Below, piece after piece: positions 43,846 through 51,958 of a DNA stretch of 64,000 bases. Position numbers and translations under genes: made by a program. A model generated the notes under the pieces. The model was given only the letters and a program-made list of their open reading frames with translations, made no database searches and had not been told where the DNA came from. The stretch comes from Rhizobium mongolense subsp. loessense (lineage in GTDB: Bacteria > Pseudomonadota > Alphaproteobacteria > Rhizobiales > Rhizobiaceae). The stretch covers positions 1 to 64,000 of the forward strand of contig NZ_FMTM01000011.1 of assembly GCF_900099775.1 (NCBI RefSeq), read 5' to 3'. The number at the start of each line of letters is the position of its first letter. Position 1 is the stretch's first letter.

Positions 43846-45258
43846 GTGACGAAAAACGAAACGGATAGCGTCAAAAGACCGACCATTGCCATTGTTGGGG
43901 GCGGCATTTCCGGTGCGGGTGTCGCCTTTCATCTCGCAAGAACAATGCACGAGCTGCCGCGCGTCATCATCTTTGAGCCGCGCGACGAATTGGGCCGAGG
44001 ACTTGCCTATGATACGAACGACCCTTCCCACCGCATCAATGTTCCAGCAGCCCGCATGAGCCTGTTTCCCGATGAACCGGAGGATTTTCTTGATTGGATT
44101 GCCGACAGCGATGGCGTCGCGGACGATCCGGAAGCGTTATGGCCGAATGGCAATCTCTTCCCGCAACGCCGGCTCTTCGGCGCCTATGTCGCTGCGCGAC
44201 TGCGCCCATACCTTGAAAACGGTGAGGTCGAGCACAGGAGGACGCTCGTAAGGAGGGTGTTGCCCGGCCCAAAGGAATGGTTGATCACCGACAGCAATGG
44301 CGATGAAACACGCGCCGATTTCCTCGTGATCGCCACCAGCCATCCAGCGCCCTCAGCACCGCGCAGCCTCTCCGTCGCATTGGCCGGCCACCCACGCTTT
44401 GTCGCCGATCCGACGCGCCCCGGCTCACTCGATGCCATTCGTCCGGACGATCGGGTCCTCATTGTCGGCAACGGATTGACATCGGCCGACATTGTCGCGT
44501 CGCTGACACGCAGCGGGCATCATGGACCGATCACCTCGATTTCCCGCCGTGGGCTTCGTTCGCGCGGCCACCCACCCTGCCCGCAGGAGCCCTTCGGCGA
44601 CTTCCTTTCCGAGCCGGCTACAAGCGCTGCAGCACTCCTCCGGAGCGTTCGAAAGACGATCGCGGGGGCAGCCGACATCGGCGAAAGCTGGCATGCAGTC
44701 ATCGATCAGGTCCGCAGCAACGGCCATGAAATCTGGCGCAATCTTCCTATTGCCGAGCGGCAGCGCATCGTCCGCCATTTGCGGCCTTATTGGGACGTCC
44801 ATCGCTTCCGGGTCGCACCGCAGGTCGAAGAGGTGCTGGAGCGGGCGATCTCTGAAGGACGACTCGAGGTCCTAGCCGCCTCCGTTGCTGGCGTCAAAAC
44901 CGACGGAGCGGCGATCGATGTGTTTCTGCGCAGGCGAAGCGGCGAGCGCGAGGAGAGACGCTTCGATGCCGTGGTCGTGACCACCGGTCCTGCCCATGAC
45001 AGCATTCTCAAAAGCCAGATATGGCTGCATGAGCTCAACCAGAACGGTCATCTAAAGCTCGATCCGACGGGCCTCGGCATCGCCTGCAACGAGAGCTCGG
45101 AAGCGGTCGGAACGGATGGTCTGGCAGATTCGTCACTGCTGATCTCGGGTCCGCTTGCGCGCGGCACCTTCGGTGAGCTGATGGGACTGCCGCAGGTAAC
45201 CGAACATGCTGTCTTCATCGCAGCCGAACTTGCAAGAAAGTTGAATGCGATCCGATAA
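43846..45258 (+). CDS. FAD/NAD(P)-binding protein, NAD_binding_9 type (470 aa)
   Basis: Starts at GTG with the dinucleotide-binding loop IAIVGGGISGAGVAFHLA (about residues 14-31), then IFEPRDELGRGLAYDTNDPS and HRINVPAARMSLFPDE, diagnostic for the NAD_binding_9/hydroxyacylglutathione-hydrolase-like FAD proteins. A second nucleotide loop, VLIVGNGLTSADIVASL, is near residue 205, then SRRGL and VVTTGP. The reaction is unknown. It follows the GMC enzyme by about 220 bases in the same direction and may be functionally linked as an electron partner; this is inference. Confidence 0.85.
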   Translation: MTKNETDSVKRPTIAIVGGGISGAGVAFHLARTMHELPRVIIFEPRDELGRGLAYDTNDPSHRINVPAARMSLFPDEPEDFLDWIADSDGVADDPEALWPNGNLFPQRRLFGAYVAARLRPYLENGEVEHRRTLVRRVLPGPKEWLITDSNGDETRADFLVIATSHPAPSAPRSLSVALAGHPRFVADPTRPGSLDAIRPDDRVLIVGNGLTSADIVASLTRSGHHGPITSISRRGLRSRGHPPCPQEPFGDFLSEPATSAAALLRSVRKTIAGAADIGESWHAVIDQVRSNGHEIWRNLPIAERQRIVRHLRPYWDVHRFRVAPQVEEVLERAISEGRLEVLAASVAGVKTDGAAIDVFLRRRSGEREERRFDAVVVTTGPAHDSILKSQIWLHELNQNGHLKLDPTGLGIACNESSEAVGTDGLADSSLLISGPLARGTFGELMGLPQVTEHAVFIAAELARKLNAIR

Positions 45259-45560
45259 CGTCATGTGATTGCCCCCGAAGACAAGACAGTTGGCACCCGT
45301 CCGAACCGGGTGTACGAAGATTAACCATCTGTAATTCTTACATTTTTGCAATGAAACCGTAATGAACATTTAATTTGTAAATGCGGTTTGACCAGAGCAT
45401 ATCTCTGCAAGACGCCATTTCTTGAAACCGGCAGCATTCGCTACAGTTTCGATGATTGTCCTGGAGGCAAGGGATTGGCGCCACGTTCACCCGACGCCCG
45501 CGTTCCCCCGCATGGAACCAAGACGCCGCCATGCAGTATTTTCGCAAGGGACCTGTCACC
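45259..45560. other. Promoter region of the DegP gene
   Basis: About 300 bases; 45320-45385 is AT-rich and probably contains the promoter. The DegP frame is open back to 45456 without a clear ribosome site. Confidence 0.45.
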
Positions 45561-47057
45561 ATGTTACCGATCCTCTCCAAGCATCGCACCGCAGCGTTGA
45601 TCGGCGCAGCGATTATCGCCGGCACTGCCGTCGTGCCGTTTGCCATCAACGCATCCAATGCCGCCGCCGCTCCGGCCGAAATCAACGGCGCGCTTTCCTC
45701 CAGCGGCTCTTTCGCCTCCGTCGTCGATGCGGACAAGCCCGCCGTCGTCACTATCACCACAACGATGAAGGCCGACGCCAGCGCCGACGACGACCAATCG
45801 CCGATGGACGAGCAATTCCGGCAGTTCTTCGAACAGCAAGGCATACCATTTCCCAAGCAGGTGCCGCAGCATCAGCACGGTGAGCGCGCCATGGCCCTCG
45901 GCTCCGGCTTCATCATCAGCTCCGATGGCGTCATCGTCACCAACAACCATGTGATCGACAATGCTTTGGGCATCAAGGTGACCCTTGATGACGGAACGGA
46001 GCTCCCGGCCAAGCTGATCGGTGCCGATCCGAAGTCTGATATCGCCGTCTTGAAGATTGAAGTTCCGAAGCCACTTGCAACGATCGCCTGGGGCGATTCC
46101 GACACGCTGAAACTTGGTGATCAGATCCTGGCCATCGGCAATCCCTTCGGCATCGGTACGACAGTCACGGCCGGTATCGTGTCGGCCCGCGGCCGCGATC
46201 TGCACAGTGGCCCCTACGACGACTTCATCCAGATCGACGCGCCGATCAATCACGGCAATTCCGGCGGCCCACTCGTCGACCACGCCGGCAATGTCGTCGG
46301 TATCAACACGGCGATCTATTCACCAAACGGCGGCAGTGTCGGCGTCGGTTTTGCCATTCCGTCCGATGAGGCCAAGGCGATCGTTGCCAGGCTTCAAAAA
46401 GACGGTTCGATCGAGCATGGCTATCTCGGCGTGCAGATCCAGGCAGTTACCAAGGATGTTGCAGATGCCGTTGGGCTCAATGCCTCGCAGGGTGCGCTCG
46501 TTGCAGCCGTAACCGGGGGAACCCCTGCCGCACGCGCCGGTGTCAAGACGGGCGATATCATCACCGCCTTAGGCAGCGAGACCGTAAAGACGCCTAAAGA
46601 CCTCTCGCGTCTCGTCGCCGACATGTCGCCGGGCGCCCGAGAGACGCTCACTGTCTGGCGCAGCGGCCAAAGCACCGATCTCACCGTCACCATCGGCGGC
46701 AACGGCAACGGCGAGAAGCAGGCAGCAGCCGAAGAAAGCAGCGGCAGGACACAGGTCGGTCCGGGCATCGGAATTGCTCTTGCCGATCTGACGCCGGATA
46801 CCCGGGAGGAACTTAACCTGCCCAGAAGCGTCACGGGCGCGGTCGTCGCCAGTGTCAATCCGGACAAGCCGGCCGCCGAAGCAGGCATTCAGACGGGCGA
46901 TGTTATCGTCTCGGTCAACGACAAGACCGTGCATAATGCAGGCGATGTGAAGAACGCCGTCGCCAATGCTGCAAGATCCGGTCGCAAGTCGGTGCTCCTG
47001 CTTGTCGAACGTGGCGGCGATAAGATCTTCGTAGCGGTCCCTTTCGCAGCGGCTTAA
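45561..47057 (+). CDS. degP: Periplasmic serine protease DegP/HtrA (498 aa)
   Basis: Envelope-stress protease/chaperone. Signal peptide (ALIGAAIIAGTAVVPFAI), then a trypsin-like domain with the triad His130 (TNNHVID), Asp160 (SDIAVLK) and Ser234 (NHGNSGGPLV). Two PDZ domains follow (GYLGVQIQAVTKDVADAVGL and GIGIALADLTPDTREELNLP as their starts). AAGGGA about 10 bases before ATG 45561 decides the start; ATG 45531 is possible. Transcribed alone. Confidence 0.94.
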   Translation: MLPILSKHRTAALIGAAIIAGTAVVPFAINASNAAAAPAEINGALSSSGSFASVVDADKPAVVTITTTMKADASADDDQSPMDEQFRQFFEQQGIPFPKQVPQHQHGERAMALGSGFIISSDGVIVTNNHVIDNALGIKVTLDDGTELPAKLIGADPKSDIAVLKIEVPKPLATIAWGDSDTLKLGDQILAIGNPFGIGTTVTAGIVSARGRDLHSGPYDDFIQIDAPINHGNSGGPLVDHAGNVVGINTAIYSPNGGSVGVGFAIPSDEAKAIVARLQKDGSIEHGYLGVQIQAVTKDVADAVGLNASQGALVAAVTGGTPAARAGVKTGDIITALGSETVKTPKDLSRLVADMSPGARETLTVWRSGQSTDLTVTIGGNGNGEKQAAAEESSGRTQVGPGIGIALADLTPDTREELNLPRSVTGAVVASVNPDKPAAEAGIQTGDVIVSVNDKTVHNAGDVKNAVANAARSGRKSVLLLVERGGDKIFVAVPFAAA

Positions 47058-47381
47058 CGCAGAATATCATGCGCCCTGCATTCAACCGGATGCGGAGCGC
47101 TATTGCTCCAGGGCCCGCGCCGCCTCAACCTCGCCGAGCGCAGAAAACGAACGCCGGTGGACGCCAGCCAGCATTGGCGGCGTCCAGATCAGTGATGGCA
47201 GCTCGGAGTTCCGCATCCTCCCCCGCTTCCAGGTTTCGCCGGTCAGACATCTGCGACCTCGAACGAAAGAGACGCCGACCCTTCCAAGTAAGCGTTCATT
47301 GCTCTGGTCGTAAGGTCGCTCATAAACGCCGGAATGCTATAATCAGACAACCCATCGCGATGTTCCCGACGCGCCTGTAAT
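47058..47381. other. Intergenic region between convergent genes
   Basis: About 320 bases between the converging degP and RES toxin genes. No gene or clear terminator hairpin seen. Confidence 0.4.
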
Positions 47382-47888
47382 CTACAACCAGGAGGCCGGT
47401 GATTTGGGCAGTCGGCCCTCTGGATCGATTGCGCGAAGCTCCGGTGCACCCGGCATATTCCATTTCCACAGCGCGACGCATGTGCCGCCGGGCGACATGA
47501 AGGATGGATAGATCACGCCATGATATCGCGACGCAATCAGACGCTCGCGCAAGTGATGGGTTGCGGGCACCTTGCTTTCATCCATCAGCATCCGCCATTC
47601 GCAACGATGGATGTCCGCAGTAACGTCAAACTTTCGAAGAAGCACCTGGTCTGTCGTGTCGGCGAGGCGCGCCCCTTTGAGTTCCAGGTGCACGATCATC
47701 GCCGGATGCTGGACAAAGCCCTGGTTATATTCGGCCCAGGCCGTGGACAGTTCGCAGGCCGCATAAATGGTCGGGGCACCCACCGGATTCCATCGACCAC
47801 CAAAACGGCTGGCGCCCTCGCCAGAAAGCGGCGCATAGGCCCATCGTGGAACGAAGGCGCGCCACAGATGCACGACGGTCTCAGGCAT
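47382..47888 (-). CDS. RES-domain toxin, NAD+ phosphorylase type (168 aa)
   Basis: Toxin of the RES-Xre class; characterised members degrade NAD+ and halt growth. Visible family residues: HLWRAFVPRWAYAPLSGEGA, then RFGGRWNPVG (the Arg-Gly-x-x-Arg-Trp core, about residues 28-37), TIYAACELSTAWAEY with the key Glu, and YHGVIYPSFMSPGGTCVALW near the end. Translation begins inside the antitoxin gene (8-base overlap), the standard order for this type. The ORF is open further upstream but that part overlaps the antitoxin in another frame. Confidence 0.9.
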   Translation of the reverse strand: MPETVVHLWRAFVPRWAYAPLSGEGASRFGGRWNPVGAPTIYAACELSTAWAEYNQGFVQHPAMIVHLELKGARLADTTDQVLLRKFDVTADIHRCEWRMLMDESKVPATHHLRERLIASRYHGVIYPSFMSPGGTCVALWKWNMPGAPELRAIDPEGRLPKSPASWL

Positions 47889-48252
47889 AGACGCCGGAGC
47901 GGACGGCCTCGAGATAGGCGAGAACCCGGTCGGACTTGCCTTCACCGACAAGATCAAACGCCGTCTTGCCGCCCCAGCCGGGGATCGGCTGATGCTTGAA
48001 CCATATGACCGCGCGGTTGTCGTCGCCGGCCATTTCGCTTGCCATCGCAAGGATGCGGACGACGTTGCTCAGCGCACTATCCACTTTACGAGCGCTCGAT
48101 TTCGCCGCCAGAGTATTGCGCGCAACCCCGATCAGCCGGGCCAGCTCGGAGAGCGTCACGCCGAGTTGCTCGGCGACGCGCCGGGCCGATAGAAACGACG
48201 AATGTTCATCGCCGAAGCGGGCAGCGACATTGCTGAGGCCTGCGGCTGCCAT
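47881..48252 (-). CDS. Xre/MbcA/ParS-type antitoxin (123 aa)
   Basis: DNA-binding antitoxin partner of the RES toxin. Helix-turn-helix region SARRVAEQLGVTLSELARLI (about residues 22-41) and the C-terminal toxin-binding DUF2384 part (WFKHQPIPGWGGKTAFDLVG, then DRVLAYLEAVRSGVYA). Such antitoxins repress their own operon, which fits the perfect inverted repeat 14 bases upstream of the start codon. Confidence 0.92.
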   Translation of the reverse strand: MAAAGLSNVAARFGDEHSSFLSARRVAEQLGVTLSELARLIGVARNTLAAKSSARKVDSALSNVVRILAMASEMAGDDNRAVIWFKHQPIPGWGGKTAFDLVGEGKSDRVLAYLEAVRSGVYA

Positions 48253-48265
48253 GATGGCTATCCTC

Positions 48266-48298
48266 GCATAATTTGATCAATCCTCAATCAAATTATGC
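48266..48298. promoter_or_regulatory. Perfect 12-bp inverted repeat, probable antitoxin operator
   Basis: GCATAATTTGAT (48266-48277) and ATCAAATTATGC (48287-48298) are exact reverse complements separated by 9 bases. The element lies just upstream of the antitoxin gene in an AT-rich promoter context, as expected of an autoregulatory operator. Confidence 0.8.
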
Positions 48299-48314
48299 TC
48301 AAAGTGCGCTCAAT

Positions 48315-49103
48315 TCAAGCATCACTTCGCCAGGATGGCACCCGTCGTTCGAAAAAGGCGACAATGCCTTCGCGCGCCTCTTCCGTTTCCCAAGTGTCGG
48401 CTAATTGCTCGACGACACTTTCGATGACCGCGTCCGTGATCGGCATACCGAGCGAGCGCGCAAGTGTCTTGGCTCTTGCCACTGCATCAGGCGACGCCTT
48501 CAGGAAATGCCCGACTTCGGCCTCGACTGCCGCATCTAGATCCACAGTGGGGACAACCTGCGCGACCAGCCCGCCGGCCTCTGCCTCCGATGCGCTGATC
48601 AGTTTACCGGACATCATGAGCGGCCGGGCAGCTCCTTCGCCGATCCGCGCGACGACGAAAGGACTGATCGTTGCCGGGATGATGCCGAGGCGAACTTCGG
48701 TCAGGCCGAAACGGGTGCTTTCGGCGGCGATCACAAGATCGCAAACACTGAGAAGACCGACACCGCCCCCAAAGGCATTGCCCTGAACACGGGCGATCAC
48801 CGGCTTCGGAAGATCATTCAATGCACGGAACATGGTGGCAAGCCGCCTTGCCTCGGAAATCCGCTCAGCCCGCCCCGCCTCAAACTGCGCGCGCATCCAA
48901 CCGAGATCGCCGCCCGCGCAGAAGCTTGTCCCCTGTGCGGCAAGCACGATAACCCGAACGCTGCGATCTTCCCCGAGAGCCTTTGATGCGGCGGTCAGTT
49001 CATCCATCATCTGAGTCGAGATCGCGTTGTGCTTTTCGGGCCGCGCAAGCGTCAGCCGCGCAAGGCCGCGGGCGTCGATATCGATGTGAAGCGTTTCAGG
49101 CAT
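48315..49103 (-). CDS. liuC: Enoyl-CoA hydratase family, probable 3-methylglutaconyl-CoA hydratase (262 aa)
   Basis: Crotonase-fold enzyme, last gene of the leucine-degradation operon, where LiuC converts 3-methylglutaconyl-CoA to HMG-CoA. Crotonase motifs: RPEKHNAIS, the oxyanion-hole region GTSFCAGGDLGWM (about residues 56-68), VQGNAFGGGVGLLSVCDLVI, and FGLTEVRLGIIPATISPFVV containing the catalytic Glu. Its start overlaps the HMG-CoA lyase stop by one base. The specific substrate is deduced from the operon. Confidence 0.91.
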   Translation of the reverse strand: MPETLHIDIDARGLARLTLARPEKHNAISTQMMDELTAASKALGEDRSVRVIVLAAQGTSFCAGGDLGWMRAQFEAGRAERISEARRLATMFRALNDLPKPVIARVQGNAFGGGVGLLSVCDLVIAAESTRFGLTEVRLGIIPATISPFVVARIGEGAARPLMMSGKLISASEAEAGGLVAQVVPTVDLDAAVEAEVGHFLKASPDAVARAKTLARSLGMPITDAVIESVVEQLADTWETEEAREGIVAFFERRVPSWRSDA

Positions 49104-49975
49104 TACGACCTACTCCTCAGCTCACGGGCAAAGGCGGCTGTCTGCCGCAGCTTGTCTTCCGCAAGTCCTGTCGAAAAACCTCTTGCCGCGAGATGTTGCG
49201 CGACGGCCATGGTGTCGACGTTGCCCTTTGCACCCGGTGCGTAAGGACAGCCTCCGAGCCCGCCGATCGAGGCGTCGAAGACGCGAAGTCCTTGGTCGAG
49301 CGCAACGTCGATATTTTCGAGTGCACGGCCTGAGGTGTCGTGGAAATGGCCGGCAAGCATTGTGGCAGGCGCCTCGTCAAGCACGGCGGCGAGCATCCTT
49401 GCCACGGCTTCCGGTGTCCCGCGGCCGATCGTATCGCCAAGGCTGACCTCATAGCATCCAAGTTCCCTCAGCAATGCGACGACCTTCGCGGCATTGGCCG
49501 GCGGTACGGCACCTTCATAGGGGCATTCGACGACACAGCTGACATAGCCGCGCAGTGGAATGCCATGCGCTCTGCTTGCCTGCGCGACGGGGCCGAAACG
49601 GTCGATGCTCTCGGCAATCGAGCAATTGATATTATGCTGGGAGAAGCTTTCGGAAGCTGCGGCAAAGATCGCGATCTCGTCCGCCCGTGCCGAAAGTGCC
49701 GCCTCAAAGCCCTTCATGTTGGGGGTGAGGACGGCATACCGCACGCCAGGTACGCGGCGAATTCGGGCCATCACTTCGGCTGCGTCGACAAGCTGCGGCA
49801 CCCATTTCGGGCTCACGAAACTTGTCACCTCGATGCGCTCGTAGCCGCAATCAGACAGCATATCGACAAGAGCAATCTTGTCTGCCGTCCCGATGAAGTG
49901 TTGCTCATTTTGCAGACCGTCACGCGGTGCCATCTCGACGATTGAAACATGTTGCTGGTGTGAAGCCGTCATCAT
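49103..49975 (-). CDS. liuE: Hydroxymethylglutaryl-CoA lyase (290 aa)
   Basis: Splits HMG-CoA into acetoacetate and acetyl-CoA, the last step of leucine breakdown. TIM-barrel motifs: VEMAPRDGLQNE with catalytic Arg-Asp (about residues 14-25), EVTSFVSPKWVPQLVDA, GHFHDTSGRALENI with metal-ligand histidines, and the signature IGGLGGCPYAPGAKGNVDT containing the catalytic Cys. Overlaps the upstream mccA gene by ATGA. Confidence 0.95.
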   Translation of the reverse strand: MMTASHQQHVSIVEMAPRDGLQNEQHFIGTADKIALVDMLSDCGYERIEVTSFVSPKWVPQLVDAAEVMARIRRVPGVRYAVLTPNMKGFEAALSARADEIAIFAAASESFSQHNINCSIAESIDRFGPVAQASRAHGIPLRGYVSCVVECPYEGAVPPANAAKVVALLRELGCYEVSLGDTIGRGTPEAVARMLAAVLDEAPATMLAGHFHDTSGRALENIDVALDQGLRVFDASIGGLGGCPYAPGAKGNVDTMAVAQHLAARGFSTGLAEDKLRQTAAFARELRSRS

Positions 49976-51951
49976 GCCTCTCCAGCCTTCAGGGTGACGA
50001 GGACGGCGCCCTCGGAAACCTGCTGCCCCTCACTTGCGTGAACGCTTTCCACAATGGCGTCTCGCGTAGCGGTCAGCGTCAGCTCCATTTTCATGGCCTC
50101 CATGACGATCAGCGGCGCGCCCTTCGAGACGGCCGCACCTTCGCTTGTCCACACGATCTTGACGAAGCCTGGCATCGGCGCGATCAGGCGATCGCCGACC
50201 TCCGCTTCTGAGGCAGTGCCGTCCAGCGGATCGGGCAGCGCAAAGAGGTGCGAAATGCCGTCAAGCCGCAGGCACAACCGATGCGTCCCGCGCTCCACCT
50301 CGACAGAAACCTGTCTGCCATCGGTCTCCACCTGCAAACGGTCGGCATGGCGGCTGACGATCTTAATGGGAATCACCCGGCGGCCGTCATGAACGGCGAA
50401 CATACCGAAGCCTCGTGCGACGACGCACAGACTTGCAAGACTGCCTGCATGTTCCAACGTCACTTTACGCTGCATTTCGCCCCAGAGCTGCCAATGGCCG
50501 AGCGTGTCCCACGGATCGCTGCCGTGGCTCTTGCCCTCCAGCGACAGCACCGCCGCAAGCGCAATCACCGTGTCTTCGGCAGCTGGAATTGCGGTCAGGG
50601 TCTCAAGATTGCGCTCGATCAGACCAGTGTCCGGGTGGCCAGAGACAAACTCCTCCTGACGGCTCAGGTTGGTCAGAAAACCGATATTGCTCACCGTCCC
50701 GGTAATGTGGGATGCCTGCAGTGCCCGCGTCAACACCCCAAGCGCTTCGGAGCGATTTGCGCCATGTGCGATCATCTTGGCGATCAGCGGATCGTAATGG
50801 GCAGAAATCCGATCGCCTGCCCTGACGCCTGCATCGATCCGCACGCCGTCCTTTGGGAACCGCATGTCGTCGATCACGCCCGTGGCGGGTAAAAAGCCCC
50901 TTGCAGCGTCCTCCGCGTAAATGCGCGCCTCGAAGGCCCAGCCGTCGATCTTCAGCTCGGATTGTTTTTTCGGAAGTGGCTCACCGGCTGCCACCCGCAA
51001 TTGCCATTCGACGAGATCAACGCCCGTAATCGCCTCCGTTACCGGATGCTCGACCTGCAGACGCGTGTTCATTTCCATGAAGAAGAAGCGGTCCGGCCGC
51101 AATCCCTTCGAGACATCGGCGATGAACTCCACGGTCCCCGCGCCGCGATAATCGATCGCCCGCGCAGCGCGCACGGCCGCTTCGCCCATGGCGCGACGCA
51201 TCTCGGAGGTCATGCCCGGAGCCGGCGCTTCCTCGATGACCTTCTGGTGGCGCCGCTGGAGTGAACAATCGCGCTCGAAAAGATGGACGACATTGCCGTG
51301 CCGGTCTCCGAAAACCTGTACCTCGATATGACGCGATCGAAGCAGGTATTTTTCGATAAGCACGGCATCATCGCCGAATGCCGCCTTCGCCTCGCGCCTT
51401 GCCGCCTCCAGGGCAGATAAAAGCTCTTCGGCCCGGTCGACTCGACGCATGCCCTTGCCGCCGCCGCCCGCGCGCGCCTTAATGAGAACGGGGAAGCCGA
51501 TCTCGGATGCCTTGCCCGCCAAAAGGTCCGCATCCTGGTCGTCGCCGTGATAGCCGGGCACGATCGGAACGCCGGCGCTTTCCATCAGCGCCTTGGCGGC
51601 ATCCTTGCGGCCCATTGCCCGGATCGCCATCGGCTGCGGACCTATGAAGACGATCCCCGCTGCCTCGACAGCCTCGGCAAACTCGGCGTTTTCCGAAAGA
51701 AAGCCATAGCCCGGATGGATTGCATCGGCGCCAGCCCGCTTGGCCGATTCTATGACACGCTCGATCGAGAGATAACTTTCATGGGCCGCCGCACCGCCAA
51801 TGCGGATCGCTTCGTCAGCAAGCTCGGCGTGCAGCGCGCCGCTGTCGGCATCGGAATAGACCGTGGCTGTGCGCACGCCCAGGCGGCGGGCGGTACGAAT
51901 GATACGGCAGGCGATTTCACCACGGTTCGCAATCAGGATCTTTCCAAACAT
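49972..51951 (-). CDS. liuD: Methylcrotonyl-CoA carboxylase alpha subunit (659 aa)
   Basis: Biotin-carrying subunit of 3-methylcrotonyl-CoA carboxylase. Biotin carboxylase domain: FGKILIANRGEIACRIIRTA, ATP-grasp GGGGKGMR, FMEMNTRLQVEHPVTE. The C-terminal biotinyl domain has EAMKME with the biotinylated Lys at about 621. ATG 51951 follows TGAGGCTGCG and gives the usual N-terminus; an earlier in-frame start at 52002 would overlap mccB. Lies 7 bases downstream of mccB. Confidence 0.95.
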   Translation of the reverse strand: MFGKILIANRGEIACRIIRTARRLGVRTATVYSDADSGALHAELADEAIRIGGAAAHESYLSIERVIESAKRAGADAIHPGYGFLSENAEFAEAVEAAGIVFIGPQPMAIRAMGRKDAAKALMESAGVPIVPGYHGDDQDADLLAGKASEIGFPVLIKARAGGGGKGMRRVDRAEELLSALEAARREAKAAFGDDAVLIEKYLLRSRHIEVQVFGDRHGNVVHLFERDCSLQRRHQKVIEEAPAPGMTSEMRRAMGEAAVRAARAIDYRGAGTVEFIADVSKGLRPDRFFFMEMNTRLQVEHPVTEAITGVDLVEWQLRVAAGEPLPKKQSELKIDGWAFEARIYAEDAARGFLPATGVIDDMRFPKDGVRIDAGVRAGDRISAHYDPLIAKMIAHGANRSEALGVLTRALQASHITGTVSNIGFLTNLSRQEEFVSGHPDTGLIERNLETLTAIPAAEDTVIALAAVLSLEGKSHGSDPWDTLGHWQLWGEMQRKVTLEHAGSLASLCVVARGFGMFAVHDGRRVIPIKIVSRHADRLQVETDGRQVSVEVERGTHRLCLRLDGISHLFALPDPLDGTASEAEVGDRLIAPMPGFVKIVWTSEGAAVSKGAPLIVMEAMKMELTLTATRDAIVESVHASEGQQVSEGAVLVTLKAGEA

Positions 51952-51958
51952 CGCAGCC

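Noticed and set aside
45536..45560. GGAAC just before degP as an EcfG promoter
   Set aside because: The bases at the -10 spacing do not form GTT, and the site lies too close to the start codon.
47382..48050. Longer form of the RES toxin (222 codons)
   Set aside because: The extra 54 codons overlap the antitoxin gene and are its shadow; RES similarity begins at the ATG at 47888.
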